DNA from: Thuidium tamariscinum
Taxonomy: Eukaryota > Streptophyta > Bryopsida > Hypnales > Thuidiaceae
DNA: 64,000 bases
Assembly (NCBI GenBank): GCA_947034885.2
Contig: OX344756.2
Location: 21,001,489 to 21,065,488 of the forward strand
Reading direction: 5' to 3'
The position numbers and the translations under genes are program-made. Of the stretch, positions 24,203 to 36,157 are shown piece after piece. The notes under the pieces were generated by a model that saw only the letters and a program-made list of their open reading frames with translations, searched no databases and was not told where the DNA came from. Numbering within the stretch: the stretch's first letter is position 1; every line of letters starts with the position of its first letter.

Positions 24203-24922
24203 CATGTGAAGGTGGAGTACTGGGGTAGCATTATTACTGTGCTGTAGCAAGCTATCGCTGCGGAACCTGCCACGAGGCCTGCACTCGTCTCGCCGCCAGT
24301 TGCCTGTGATCCAGACAGAATCTCAAACTTACTTGTGATAAAATATTGGGCCACCTCAAGTAAGTTAACTCGGTAAAGCTCACAGGGCTTCGCTGTCTCA
24401 ACCTGGGGTGGGTGGCAAGGAAGTGCGAGGTGGACAGTAGTAGGTGGGGCCTGAGGACTGACGATGAAGTGGTACTGGCTGAGTCACGGAGTGGGACTCT
24501 TCCAGTGGGCATTCCTTTCCACGGTACTTTCTATACAAAATACCGCGGGAAGCAAATCATCCAGTTCCGGGTGGGCTGACGACCGGCACTTGCTGAAGGG
24601 TTCCTGCTGAAGTGGGTGACTTCTATTGGTCATCAGGGGATCTGCGATAATCCTAAGAAATAGGCGGTATATGTAAAATGTCGGGTTATGCAAGCATCAA
24701 CCATTCTGGCACCCTCAAATTGGGGCTCCAGCAATAGCGAGGGCGCACCTGACGCCTCTGGACGTGCGCTGCTTTCGCAGTCGCTTGACCCTACCTCCGA
24801 GTTATCCGAGGGCAGGGTAGGGAAATTGTTAAAGAGAGATAATAAGAATTGCAGAGGCGTCTAGAAATTCAGCGAAGGCTGCTTCCGCTGCCACGTCCCA
24901 GTTCAAAAATATTAACTGAATC
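24203..24922. other. GC-balanced stretch without a clear gene
   Basis: About 50% GC, unlike the AT-rich surroundings. Minus-strand frames (24,154-24,693) look mildly protein-like but have no start, domain or splice sites I can support. Possibly a captured gene fragment. Confidence 0.3.
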
Positions 24923-25303
24923 TTGTTTCGATCCACGTCGGTCATTGCTAGAAGCTTGTTTCAGGTAGAGTTCCAGTCCTTTGAATTGAGTGTATCCGAA
25001 ACAAACCCAACGTTTTCCTTCTCACTGCATGAGTCTAAGATTCAGTTTCTTGACGTTTTTAGATTTATGGATGACTGTACACTTCAGTTCAATACTGTGT
25101 GGAACGGGGAGGTTTCAAAAAGTTTGCGACAATTGGTGTTTACAGGGAATCTTTATCCGCTTCAGTCTTCGAATTCCGCATTTGAAAATTTTCTACTACG
25201 ACGGAGATCTGCCGTAGAGGCCGTTTCAGTCCAGTTCGCGCTCCAAGGTGCTCCACGATCGTACTCATTGAGGCTTTGCGCTTGCCTCAATGGCCGGGTG
25301 TAG
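24923..25303 (+). CDS. Possible coding fragment, unknown
   Basis: A 126-codon frame whose middle part reads like real protein (FELSVSETNPTFSFSLHES, FRFMDDCTLQFNTVWNGE, NSAFENFLLRRRSAVEAVSV) and ends NGRV with TAG. The first residues before about 24,960 may be intronic; an acceptor-like tttcag lies at 24,959-24,964. I recognise no family. It sits in a GC-balanced island between hAT-associated repeats and a piggyBac-type MITE. It could be a host gene fragment or pure chance. Confidence 0.3.
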   Translation: MFRSTSVIARSLFQVEFQSFELSVSETNPTFSFSLHESKIQFLDVFRFMDDCTLQFNTVWNGEVSKSLRQLVFTGNLYPLQSSNSAFENFLLRRRSAVEAVSVQFALQGAPRSYSLRLCACLNGRV

Positions 25304-26057
25304 GTTGCACGCTTCACAGCCATCCATTTTCAGGGCTAGTTGATTCGACAGGTGAGCTGTTACACAATACTTCGTGGATTTGGAGTTTATGAAGATAATT
25401 GCATGCCTTGTTGCACAGGGACCCCAGGTGAAGACAATCTAGACATCGGTTGTGGAAAATAAATGTCCAGGAACTCAAGCACCACCAGTAGAACACCGCT
25501 CAGAGAAATGTCAATCACTTACCTTGAAAACACAAAACCCGCATGTCTGAAATGAGCATGCTTCTGCTTCTCAGGTCAGTGGGTTTCTGTCTTGTGTTAA
25601 CAGTGATTCGTTAATTCGGCTCAGCTACTCCGAGCGGAAGCAAATACGTTAGTACGTTTCCTACTTGAAATCGGCATGCATCAACACTAAATCTACGACT
25701 GCACAGAAAGTCGCATAGGTCAGTCTCTACCTGATCACAGGATAACCGCACGCATACTCAGAAACCGCACGCAGACTTCCCATGCAGGCCATCAACTCCC
25801 AAGAATCAATAGCCCCATGACTCGGGCTGGCAGAACGACACCGCCAAACGAAGTGAACGAGAACTCTCCACTGCAACACCAAACCAGAGTAAATTCAAAA
25901 CACCCACAATTGACAGACACTTCGTTGCGGACCTCGAAATCCTGCAAGACCCTCCCAGACGATTTGCTTCCTTGAATTGTTAGAAGGGCAAGATCCAATA
26001 AGTGAATGCAGTATTTAAAACGACGACAAAACTACAGAAGAGGATTCACTCACTTAC

Positions 26058-26261
26058 CTTCCTGTTTGCAGGACGTCGAAAGAAAAGAGGCGCAGGAGAC
26101 GAAGAACACGGCAGGCACTGACGAGGAACGACCGGGGCAAGAGCGGGAGCGACAGAGCAAAGTGGGGAATCTGAGCCGGCGATGGAAATAAGAGCACGGC
26201 AGGAGCGAGTTTGTAGGGAGTTGCCCGATGACCGCGATCGTCTCTCTTCTGGAGCACCCAT
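26058..26261 (-). CDS. Possible first exon of a minus-strand gene
   Basis: ATG at 26,261 in a strong context (accATGG) opens 68 codons (MGAPEERRSRSSGN...FFRRPANRK) that end at an excellent donor, AAG|GTAAGTGAG. The peptide is S/R/P-rich, as in a targeting or disordered N-terminus. No convincing second exon was found; a weak candidate follows the tgttgcag at about 25,878. The opposite strand is also open (26,006-26,191), so the coding strand is not certain. Confidence 0.3.
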
Positions 26262-26384
26262 GGTCGACCCCGCAGACCTCCGCGGGGTCGAGGAGGTGAG
26301 TGCCCTGAGCAACCCTACTTTGTAGTCTGTAGGTAGGGTTTCTTTATTGTAGGGCACTGCATTCTTTCATATGTTCACCCTTAA

Positions 26385-27351
26385 CCCCTCATCGCCGCAG
26401 GGGACAAAAAGTGTCCTCACAGCCTGGCAGTCTAATTCAAATTGCTATAACTTTTGCACCTAAAGTCCAAATTCAATAAAAATTGTTGGAAAAGTTGCGC
26501 ACACTAGTCTAGTTTGTGTGGTAAACTTTTCAAAACAATCCAAGATATACAGATGATTTGGGGGCCAATCGAAGTTCACAGGTTCAATTTGAGTTCACCA
26601 CTGCAGTTGATGGCTGCAACTTTGAACGCTTGTATCTCCTTCATACAATGCTTGTTTTCAATAAAATTTGTTGGGTTACATTCTTCTATAAGTCTAGTTA
26701 TTGTGGTAAGAATTTCAAGGCAATCCAAGTTGTTTTGAATGCTTGGAAGCAATTCAAAGTTCAAAAACCTAACATTTTTGGATTACAGTGAACTTCGGCG
26801 GCTTCTTTCTTCCTCATACAATGTTATTTTTGAATAATTTTTTTTGGAAAAGTTGCGCATTCCAATCTAGTTTGTATGGCTGAAATTTCATAGCAATCCA
26901 AGAAGTTATGAGTTTCTGAGAGGCATTTTAGTAGAAGGAGGTTCAGTTGTAGATGTGTTTTTTGCACACTTTTTTGTTATTTTTTTGAAATTTCAAAGTC
27001 ATTTTGCAAACACAATGAGTCAATTCAATGAAATTTTTTTCCACCAATGTGTTTACATGTTCATTTTGAAGAACTTTCTAGTTCAAAGTTTTTACATTTG
27101 AGTAGGTTTAGAAATCAAATTTGACCTCCAAATGTGTTTTCAGAACATTTTCAGCATCTTTTTTCAACACTAAAACATTATAATCTTTCAATCTATGCGG
27201 TCAAATGACTTAAAATTTTAACCACGTCATCTACAATATGCACACTACAAGATTGTACGGTTAAGATCTTCATATCTTAGTCGTGTACAGACTTATGCAC
27301 CTTGAAAAGTAAGCAGTTTTTAAGCACAGTTGGACTTCCGGCGATGAGGGG
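26385..27351. mobile_element. piggyBac-type MITE, 967 bp, TTAA-flanked
   Basis: Perfect 13-bp inverted ends (CCCCTCATCGCCG left; CGGCGATGAGGGG right) bordered on both sides by TTAA (26,381-26,384 and 27,352-27,355). TTAA duplication and ends beginning with CCC are the hallmark of piggyBac elements. No coding capacity. A piggyBac transposase of the window (108-2574) is a conceivable relative of its mobiliser, though the termini of that element are not visible for comparison. Confidence 0.9.
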
Positions 27352-27355
27352 TTAA

Positions 27356-28521
27356 GCGTCTCAATCCGTTTTTGAATTTTTGCACATTTTCACTTATAGC
27401 TTTGTACAGATATATCATTTACCACAATTTAATGAATTTGGTCATTAAAGGAGGTTGTCCTTTCTAGATTCAAGTATTACATTTGATAAATGAGAAGTTA
27501 ATTGGATGAAATCGGGCCTTGAAGCCCTCTGTTCATCGTTCAAAATATGGACGTCGGCGCACCTCAAGGTTGAAGTTAGAAATGTATCTCTTTCTGTCAT
27601 GTATTGGTTTAATTGAATTAAAAGAAGGTATAAAGCTTATAAAAAAATTTTACTTTAAAATTTAAATACCTTTAGAAGTTCTACTATTATTTAAACTAAA
27701 TAAGATTTTTAAGGACAATTTTTTTTAATTATTATTTTAAATTTATCAGTTTATTTTTTATTTTATTTTGAAAATTTATTATCATAACTTTTCGTATAGT
27801 AAAGATTTGGAAAGATTACTTTAAAGATTCTTTAATTACTTTTATTAGAAGCTTTAATAGTGGTTTTATATCCAACTTAAATGTAAATGAAAGTAGAATG
27901 TGTAAAGGTATTTTCAAAAGAATGTAATGAAAATAATCTTTTCGAAAGCAATTCTTTACAAAGTACCATTTTGTAGTGAAACCAAATAAAAGAGTTGCTA
28001 CATCCATAGTAGAAAACATTCCATAATCAATTGTTCCCAAGAACTTAAAGCTATATAAAACCTAATGAAGTTGCTAATAGTATTACTTTATATTTTTCAA
28101 ATACTACTTTTGAAATCTAGTATGAGCATGACAAATCGATCGTGGAAATGAGTTACTATAATTTTTGTATTCAAGTTTTAATACCATTGCACACATTGCA
28201 AGCTTCACTTTCCATAGTCTAAAAAGCTCTGCAAATGAGCCTCAAATACACTAGAGATTGGACACAAAAGTTTAGTAGAATTTGGCATTTAAAAAAATTG
28301 TAAAGCAATTCTCATGAAGTTGTAAATTGATTGGAATAATGTGTCTTAGGCCTTTCAAACTCATTTGTTTTTGGAAGCAAATATTTTGATTCAATTAGTG
28401 TAAATAGGATTAGAAGTTTTCAAGTCAATCTTGCAATTTCAATTAGCTCATGGTCTAACATTATAAAACTTCAATCTATGAGTAATTACAAAGTTGTATT
28501 TCCTTTACCAAAGTGATGTAG
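27356..28521. other. Gene-free AT-rich spacer
   Basis: No supported feature. A 74-codon minus-strand frame at 27,816-28,040 has no coding character. Confidence 0.45.
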
Positions 28522-28525
28522 ATTG

Positions 28526-29272
28526 GGGTCATTGCAAGAAAGACCTGTGGCAAAGTGTAGCGTTTTGCACAGTACTTACTTTTTTCTTTGGGAGTACTAT
28601 ATAAATAGTACATCAATTTTTTTTAAAAGTAAAAAATATGTTTGATGAATATACCTTTAAGAAGAAGATACCCTACGAAGGAGAAGCATAGAAAAATGCT
28701 CTAAGTAGGAAAACTAGAAAAGTGCTGAAGTTCGTGGAAATTGTAACTTTCACTATATTTTCACATTTTAATTTGTAAGAAATAGGAAAAGTAATTTTTC
28801 TTAAAAATTAAAAATTTTCCATATGGGAAGACTTTGTGGTAAAGGTATTTCACTAAAACAATGATCCGAAAACTATCTTGATTGTTCAAAAATGTGCGCG
28901 CAAGGGAGGCCTGTTAGCACACATGTAGAGGAAAGGGAATAATGATTTTTTAAATTCCCTTCGGTGGAAACATGCCTACTTAGTGTAGAAATAGACTCTA
29001 GAAATTTCAGCTCTAAATTATTAATTTAAAGTACTCCCCAGTACCCTAAAACCCTAAACCGCAAAGTGTAACAAATTAGAGAAATTAGAATTTAAATATA
29101 AAATGTTTTTTGAATTTTTTTGAAAAATAAGGGTTTTTGATAACTATCAAGTCAGTCATCTTCAATAAATATTTCAAGTTCAAAGAATTAATTCTTCAAA
29201 AGTTATAGCTCATGACAACTCCGTCACTCAAAGTGTGACGCCAAATAGTACAAGTCTTTCTTGCATTCACCC
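28526..29272 (+). mobile_element. Foldback-family MITE, copy 3
   Basis: 747 bp, beginning GGGTCATTGCAAGAAAGAC and ending gtctttcttgcattcaccc, with ATTG on both sides (28,522-28,525 and 29,273-29,276). The two ends belong to different sub-families (TCATT versus TGAAT), which suggests recombination between copies or unequal drift. Confidence 0.9.
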
Positions 29273-29699
29273 ATTGAACATGTCTAGTTTGAATTTATAT
29301 GATTCCGTTTTTAAGGAAGTTGATATACCATTCTAGAATTTTGGGTTTTTGATCAATGTAGAGAGAATTTCAAGAAATTCAAAGAAAGACTTGGACACTT
29401 GAAGGTTTAGGCAGTGGGGTTTACCTTTTTTAACATTAATTTTGCAATGTGTGGCAAACTCATGTTCATATGTTACAATTTCAATGTTTTAATTTTCCTA
29501 TTTCCAAAAGAAGTTTATAAAATAGAAAGAAAAACTTAAGCCTGTATGTACTTGTCTAAAATCCTCAATGTCCACCGAAGGGAGCATGGGCTTTTAGAGG
29601 TTCAAATAGCTTTCTTTAAAATTACAAGATTTTTGGAAATTCTATTGAAGTATTTTGCCGTTTTCTTAGGCATTTGTAGCCGAGTAATGTTGCTGAGTA

Positions 29700-29798
29700 C
29701 AACCTAGTATCAAAAAATTGAGGAAAAAAAGATGTGTTATGTTTGTACTCAAAATTTGAAAATGCAAGAAATAGTACAAGTGTATCTTGCAATCATCC
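29700..29798 (-). mobile_element. Foldback-family remnant (one end only)
   Basis: Shows the right-hand terminus (caagtgtatcttgcaatcatcc) ending at about 29,798 with the family's GTACTCAAAA-type inner sequence, but no partner end to the left. A truncated copy. Confidence 0.45.
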
Positions 29799-30085
29799 AC
29801 TTGTAAATAGAAGAACATACATTGAAAACAAAATTTTACAATAAAATGTTGAAATTGAAGTTTTTGAGTCGTTGACAAGAATTGTTTTATCAACTTCTGA
29901 TCAGAAGTGGATAAAGTGCATTAGGAAGGAAATTATGGATAGAAAATCTCCTAAGAAACCTTAAATGATTTACTGCATAGAAAAAAATATTTAATTACAC
30001 AAAAGTGTACTCTTCTTTTTAGATATCATAGTGTAATTTGAAGTAGTTGGTAAAATATATAAAACCTTTTAGACTGAGATTGTAA

Positions 30086-30087
<2 letters not shown>

Positions 30088-30156
<69 letters not shown>
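30088..30156. repeat. (TA)n microsatellite
   Basis: An almost pure run of about 34 TA dinucleotides. Confidence 0.98.
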
Positions 30157-30157
<1 letters not shown>

Positions 30158-30289
30158 TTGTCAACACCTGTTATTTTTTAGAGCGACCATTCATTTTTGT
30201 AAACTAATTATTCAATACTCTATTGTTAGGTAATTTTCAGATTCAAAGCATTTGGAATGGGGGCATTCATTGATGTAGTGGTCCAGCAT

Positions 30290-30739
30290 TTAAAAAAATT
30301 GAAAATTGAATTAAATATAGAATTTCAAACTTTTTTGTAGAGTAAAGATTCTATAACTATCCACAAACAACCAAGCACTGAAATTCCTCATAACTTTTGA
30401 CTGTTTTTATAACATGTCATTCATCAAAATGGCATGAATAAAAACTTTCCACATAGATAAACATATAAAAAACCAAAATGAAATTTGTATTTTATTTAAA
30501 AATAATTTTTAAAGAAGTTTTTCTTGCTATGCAATTTGCTTGCATTTCAAACAAAAAAACATACCATGCCATAACTTCTCAACTATGTGGTCTGAAGTTA
30601 TGGAAATTATTAGGCCGTGAAAGTACTCCTTGGAAACATGTTGTGTGAAAATTTCAAAGAAAAAAAATAAAAACTCCATTCGTAGTGAGATGCAACAAAT
30701 CACTATAATGCCAAAAAATGCAATTTAGGGCTTTAGGGG
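30290..30739. mobile_element. Fragment of a TTAA-type element
   Basis: Homologous to 56,940-57,337 (shared TTTCAAAC, AAATTTCAAAGAA, AAAAACTCCATTC and the closing TTTAGGGCTTT). The right end AGGGG abuts TTAA (30,740-30,743), and AGGG abuts TTAA in the other copy, so this looks like one end of another piggyBac-type MITE. No matching left end was found. Confidence 0.5.
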
Positions 30740-30743
30740 TTAA

Positions 30744-31674
30744 TATTTATCAAATATTAGCTGTACTCAAATTATTTAGCACTTCCATTATATTTTGGCA
30801 CTCACAATTTCAATGCATCACATGCTTCTTTCTCCACAGGCATTGTTCTACATTCCTTATGTCTTTCTTCAATCGCATTATTTCATAATACCAATTTATT
30901 TGAAGTTTTTTGATATGAAGTCAAATTTTTTCGAAGAAGTGGCTATCGAAACTAGAAATCCCTATGTTTTTTCTTCTTGATACAAAATATATTGTTCATG
31001 AATATGGTGGTCCGGGAATGTAGAGTTTCAATTTATTTCCATCCTTTTTGTATTTGGTTTAAAGTTTAAAAAAGCCATTGTTGTACCCTAAACACTTTTA
31101 CACAGAATAAAAAATATTTGTTTTTATTGTCTTTGTATCTAAAGGGTCGTTTATGAACATGGTGTTTAGAGAAATTATACTCCCTATTTTTTTCATCATA
31201 TTACTATGAAGTTAACTCATAAGTTCAGGTTTTAAAATAAACTGGTGTGGTTAGGAAACTAAGAAAGAAGCTTATACTCCCAACTTTTTTCCACTCTTCG
31301 AGTATGTAGTATAGAGTTTCACAGTGTAGTGTTTTTGAAACATTTATTGTAAACTTTCACTACATCTCATGGTGTACAATTTATACTTCGGGAACACAGT
31401 ACTTCACAGTGCTTCCAAGCCCAATTATTGTAGAATCTCTTTTTCTAAAAGTGAAAGTGCATTGAACTTGAATTGTAATCTTTAATTTCCTTATGTAGTC
31501 CAACTTGAACAAGCTATGAATTTGAAGTGAAGCGACTTTGAACTTTTGAAATTGATGGTGAGATCTAAGGTATACTATAAACTTCTTAAGTTAAAAGCAA
31601 TAAGATACGGTTTTTGGTTATAGACTTGTAGAGGCCATCATGAGTTTCAGATTTTGGTTAAAGTGGAGATGCAC
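30744..31674. other. Gene-free AT-rich spacer
   Basis: No supported gene or element end. Confidence 0.45.
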
Positions 31675-32279
31675 CTCTAAGACAAAGGTTTTCACTGAAG
31701 GAAATGGATAGAAAAATTCTCTAAGTAGGGGAACTTGAAAAGTGCCGAACTTTAAGAAAATACATGCCTTCATGTTTTAATTAGGAAAAAATAGTAAAAA
31801 TAAGTATTTTCAAAAAATAAAATGTGTCCACTTGCAACAACTTTATGGGGGTGGTCAGTCACCAAGAAACCAACCAAAGTAATACTTTATATGTTTCAGA
31901 ATTCAAGCAGAAAGGAGCTCACTTAGTAGACCTCCGTACCACATGAAATTAACAAATTTTTAAAATCCTTACCTGGAGAGGTACAAGTCTATTACAGGAC
32001 CATCTCATCCAAATTTCATCTTAAAATCAATAAAAAAAGGTACTCCATAGTACTAAGAATCCATCCTACTACAAAGTGTGACATCCAATTGGGGTCTATT
32101 TTTGGATAGTAAATTATTTTTTAAGGTTATGAAAAAAATTTGGAAGACTTATGATAGTTATGAGTGCCTTCTCTACAAGTCTTGAGTCAATCAAAGCCAA
32201 AGCACAAAAGTTATGGCCAAAAAACAGATCAGCACATGTAGTGTGACACAAAATAGGGAAAGTGTTTCTTGCAATCACC
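31675..32279 (-). mobile_element. Foldback-family MITE, truncated inverted copy
   Basis: Reverse-complement relative of copy 1 (4818-5538): shared, in opposite orientation, are GAGATGGTC/GACCATCTC, GTACTCCATAGTACTAA-type and TGGGGTCTATTTTTGGATAG blocks. The terminus gtgtttcttgcaatcacc is present at 32,279, but the other terminus is lost near 31,675. Confidence 0.8.
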
Positions 32280-32586
32280 TTGCTTCAAAAATATAAAGAG
32301 TAGACCCTTCGGAGTTGTATTCTTGAAGGAAGTTTAACATAATGTATACTCTTCAGTCGTTTTGGGTTAGCATGAATAAGCTCCCCTCTGTAGTCTATAT
32401 AAATAGTAGCATTAGTTATTAAATTCATTTTAAAGCCGATTTAACGAAAGAAAAGTATAGGGAAATGGAAGAAAGGTTATTTTAGCCTTTTATCTTTTTG
32501 CATGTTTGTTTCTAAAGAAACTAAAAGCATTTGATCAATTGTTTTGCAAAGGCAACATGAATATTAACATGGAATGTGTACTATGA

Positions 32587-32871
32587 CAGGAATCAAGAAC
32601 GATAGTTGATGGAAGGGCTTTTGGAAGTCCAGTAAGTGCACCAGTGTTAGCCACAGTGGGAGCCCCTCCAGGAGGTAGTGTTGGACAAAGAATAATAAGA
32701 ACTTGTCGTGCAAGACTATTTAAAGGTGGTGTATTCCAAAGAGGTCAAGAACAAGAAGGTGGAGGCGATCATACAGTGGAACTCATCTCTGAAGTAGGAA
32801 CAGTTGTAGCAACAGGAGTTATTGTTGAAAACATTGTTTCTGGAATGGAACTTCATCAGGTTAAGCTATAG
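32587..32871 (+). pseudogene. N-terminal block of transposase-like gene
   Basis: Follows a splice-acceptor-like tactatgacag. Reads ESRTIVDGRAFGSPVSAPVL then a G/V/E-rich segment to a stop. No recognised domain. It is followed in the same direction by the block at 32,887, and is probably part of the same element gene. Its upstream exon was not found. Confidence 0.45.
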
Positions 32872-32886
32872 CGTGATGAAGTAGCG

Positions 32887-34580
32887 GTGCGTGTAGTCAC
32901 TGTACTGGATGGAGCCTTATATACCGTAGAGTTAATAGGGGAGCATCTACGTGATTGCATGGGATTGGTGATTCATTGGAAGAAATCAAAAGTCCGTAGT
33001 GTAAGGGAAAGAACTCTGATCACACCAGAAAGGACAAGAGGACCACAGTTTACGTTTTCCCCAACAGCATCATCTTCATACGAGTTTGAAGAGAGCAACA
33101 CTAGTCCCAGTCCTTCAGAACTCTCTTTCAACATACGTAACAGTAACAACATTCCCCAACAAAGGTCTCCGATAACAGAAGAAGGAAGTAGTAGCAGACA
33201 ATATGAAGAAGTAGTAGAGAGAGCACCTGGATCAAGAAGCCCCCGACCGTATACAATGGTGAACCGAAGGAGACGAGAGAGAGGAGCACGTGTAAGAGGA
33301 GAAACACTGAACCAAAAAGTGACATTACAAAGTGTTTTAGCAGCCAAAAGCAGAGGAGCATGTAAGAAAAATTGCCTGAGCAAAATAGATGAGAAGTACA
33401 TTCTTAATCAAAGGTGCATGGCATGGGGACAAAAGTACGAACAGCGGTCAACATGGATTCTACAAATGTTGAGTGCTTTTTTTACAAGAACAGAAGGACG
33501 TGCCAGGCACAAGTATGCAACAAAGTTGGATGGTTTTGATGTTTGCAATGCATGCTACGCGGCCGCACTCAGGTATTCGCAGAGGCGATTCAAGCAATTG
33601 AAGCAATCACAACAAGTATATGGAAGAGTGACTATTGTACATGGGAATACATGTCAGTTGAGAGAAGGAGCAGTAATGTCAGCAACACGGGCAAGTTTTG
33701 AAGAGTTTGTGAAGGAAGCAGGGTGCACGCAACCACACAGGTAAATACGGAGGAGTGTTGATAACAGCATAGTGTCGCTGATTTTACTACCCATGAACAC
33801 AACGAAGAAGGATGTCTTTGAGTACGTGAATGAAGAAGTGAAGAAGATGGTGAATGGACAGACGCTGAGCTTGATTTCGTTCCGTCAGATGTGGTGTAAA
33901 GAGTTCCCACACGTACAAATTCCACCGTACTCTCGTTTCTCAAAGTGTTACCATTGTTGGGAATACAAGTGTAGAATGGAAGCTACAACAAATGTTGCAG
34001 CTCGTGAAGAGATAAAGAAGTTATACATACTACACATTCAACATCAAATGGAAGAGAGGCATGATTATTGGTTGTTCAAGAGGTCAGCCATGATAACACC
34101 AGACTTTTTTATGTGTTTGATAGTAGACGGCATGGACCAAAATACAACTATGGTTCCCAAGATGAGGCAATCTGTCAAGAATATTGAATCTCGATTTGTG
34201 AAAACTCACCTTTGTGGGTTTTAGTGCATGGGATAGGATTGTATGCAGATGTGTGGATTGATGCACACCACAAGCATGACAGCAACCAAGTCATAACTAC
34301 AATAATGCATGTCTTATCAGACGTGCGAAGAAGGAAGGGAAAACTTCCACCAACTTTGCGAATCCAAGCAGACAACACAACTCGTGAGAACAAGAACATA
34401 TACATGTTTGCTTTATGTGCAGCTCTAGTGGGCTTGGGATTTTTCCAAGAGGTGCAATTGTCTTTTTTAATTGTCGGCCATACGCATGAAGACATTGACC
34501 AGAGGTTCAATATCATTTCCAACACGTTGAAGAGGAAGAACATTGATTCTATGGATGAAATGTTGGATTTGGTAGAGTAG
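32887..34580 (+). pseudogene. DUF7869-type (RNase H-like) transposase
   Basis: Open stretches 32,887-33,744, 33,772-34,224 and 34,212-34,580. First a basic, S/P-rich linker, then a cysteine-containing region (CKKNCLSKIDEKYIL, DVCNACYAAALRY, HGNTCQLREG), then the core: LIVDGMDQNT, WIDAHHKHDSNQ, RIQADNTTRENKN and FLIVGHTHEDIDQRF. The aspartates in VDGMD, QADN and HTHEDID give the acidic triad expected of an RNase H-like transposase/integrase fold; the motif set is that of the family I know as DUF7869, common in mosses and also seen in animals and fungi. This is the best candidate for the enzyme that would move the giant element. The gene is broken in several places. Confidence 0.75.
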
Positions 34581-35033
34581 GGAACATCATATACAGAGGC
34601 CTTTGTTAGTGCTCGAAAGCTAGAGAATGTTCGAGATTGGAAGTCGTTTATAACACCACATCTTCTATGAGGAAGAGATCAATTGACGGGTATAACGTTT
34701 CCGCACCACATGAGGTTTTATGTGGAGAATGGAGTACCTCGGGTTCAACACAAGCACTTTAGCAAAGATGCATGGGGACCAGCTAAGGGGCATTTGTGCT
34801 TGGATTCTGTACCGAGTACAACAAATGCACCAGGTTTTGCTGAGGTGGCAGCAGCAGACGAGAGAGAGTTGAAGGCATTGGAAGATTTTACAAAGTATAA
34901 GGAGAAATGTGTGGACATAGGAATGGAGGTCAAAAGGAACAATGAAGTTATAAAGAAGACGAAGGACTTCATGAAGTACTTGAAAGAATTTCCCACATGG
35001 GATAGAACTCCACAATTGGACGTGCCGTTCTAG
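34581..35033 (+). pseudogene. Transposase C-terminal helical block
   Basis: Continues the transposase-like gene: GTSYTEAFVSARKLENVRDW near the start, then ITFPHHMRFYVENGVPRVQ and KDAWGPAKGHLCLDSVPS, ending in a charged helical segment. Typical of the tail after the catalytic core in this family. Broken. Confidence 0.55.
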
Positions 35034-35108
35034 CCATCAACAAGTGCAGCAAATGAAGAAAGCGGTATTGAGTTCAATAGTGTTTCTCATGAAGGAGAGG
35101 AACCAAAC

Positions 35109-35774
35109 ATGACCGTTACAACAGTGGACTTTATTATGGCAACCATGCCAGATCCAGAAGCTCGAGGCTACTTTGGTCCACGAAAAAACAAGCCAATACG
35201 GAAAGCGGGAACAAGAGCTCCAAGGAGAACAAGGGAACATGAAACTGGAGAGACTATAGCTGCAAGAAACATGGATGGAAGTGAAGATCCGTTTCCTATG
35301 TTCGACCCAGAGAAAGACCTGGATGTTGGACAATTTGTAGCCTTGCATGTGGAATCCACTGAAGTAAGAGCTGGAGTGCCATTTTATATTGGGAAAGTGT
35401 TAAGATTTGGTCAACGGAAGCGGGCAACAGAGATGAAGGTTATATGGTATTGGCCAACGATGACGGCGAGACATGGAAGAGAAGTGAGATCCTTGGAAGA
35501 ACGATATACAAACTGTATGGAAAAGTTGTGGCAACCCTCCGATGAGAAGCACGGCTGGGTATTCAAAGAAGCAGCTATATTTTCCTGGAATGACATGCCA
35601 CAAAGAACAAGAACTGGATCTTTGGAAGAAAATAATGTACGAGTGCATGGAGTTCTAACAGAGAAAGAAATGAACATTCCAGCTTTTGTGAAACCGCATA
35701 TGTTGGAGTACATTGCATTGCACTCGGAGCGCTTGGACAACAAACGATTGGAGAATGATGTAGGTGCATTTTAA
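35109..35774 (+). pseudogene. Possible BAH/Tudor-like domain of element gene
   Basis: 221 codons in the same direction as the transposase blocks. After a basic segment (PRKNKPIRKAGTRAPRRT) comes DVGQFVALHVES, VPFYIGKVLRFGQ and KVIWYWPTM, a beta-rich pattern like a BAH or Tudor-type chromatin reader, where an aromatic cage is made by Y/W residues (FYIGKV, WYWP). It then ends at a TAA about 380 bp before the right terminal repeat. A chromatin-reading module would let a transposon choose integration sites; that function is inference from the fold resemblance only. Confidence 0.5.
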
Positions 35775-36157
35775 GTTTGTAGTAACGTAAAGTAGTACAT
35801 AGAAGCCTAGTATATTTAGTATATAGAGGTTCTGGTAGGATATTGAATGAAACTGTTTTCAATATATGTAAATGTAAAGTAATATGTATTTTCAAACTAA
35901 ATAATTGGTAGATACTATTTCATTCAGGTTTGAAATGTATTATTGAAGTTGTGAAGTTCAATGTCCTTTCAAAACCTCATCCAATGCATTCCCTTCAAAA
36001 CTAAAGGCTTTAAATAAATATAAGAACAATAGTACTACGCAAATTCTTTTTTAAACATTCTTAAATTTTGTACAAACTAAAAAAAATTGGGGGCGAGAGG
36101 CCCCCTTTTGGCAACAAGGGCAATTTGGCTCGTACAAGTCATAAGTGCATTTTTATA

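Noticed and set aside
26046-26357. 103-codon minus-strand frame taken as a whole
   Set aside because: The part upstream of the ATG at 26,261 looks untranslated, and the last codons lie past a strong splice donor; only the central part was kept as a possible exon.
30088-30156. Replication origin or matrix-attachment site at the (TA)n run
   Set aside because: A simple microsatellite explains it and nothing else supports a function.
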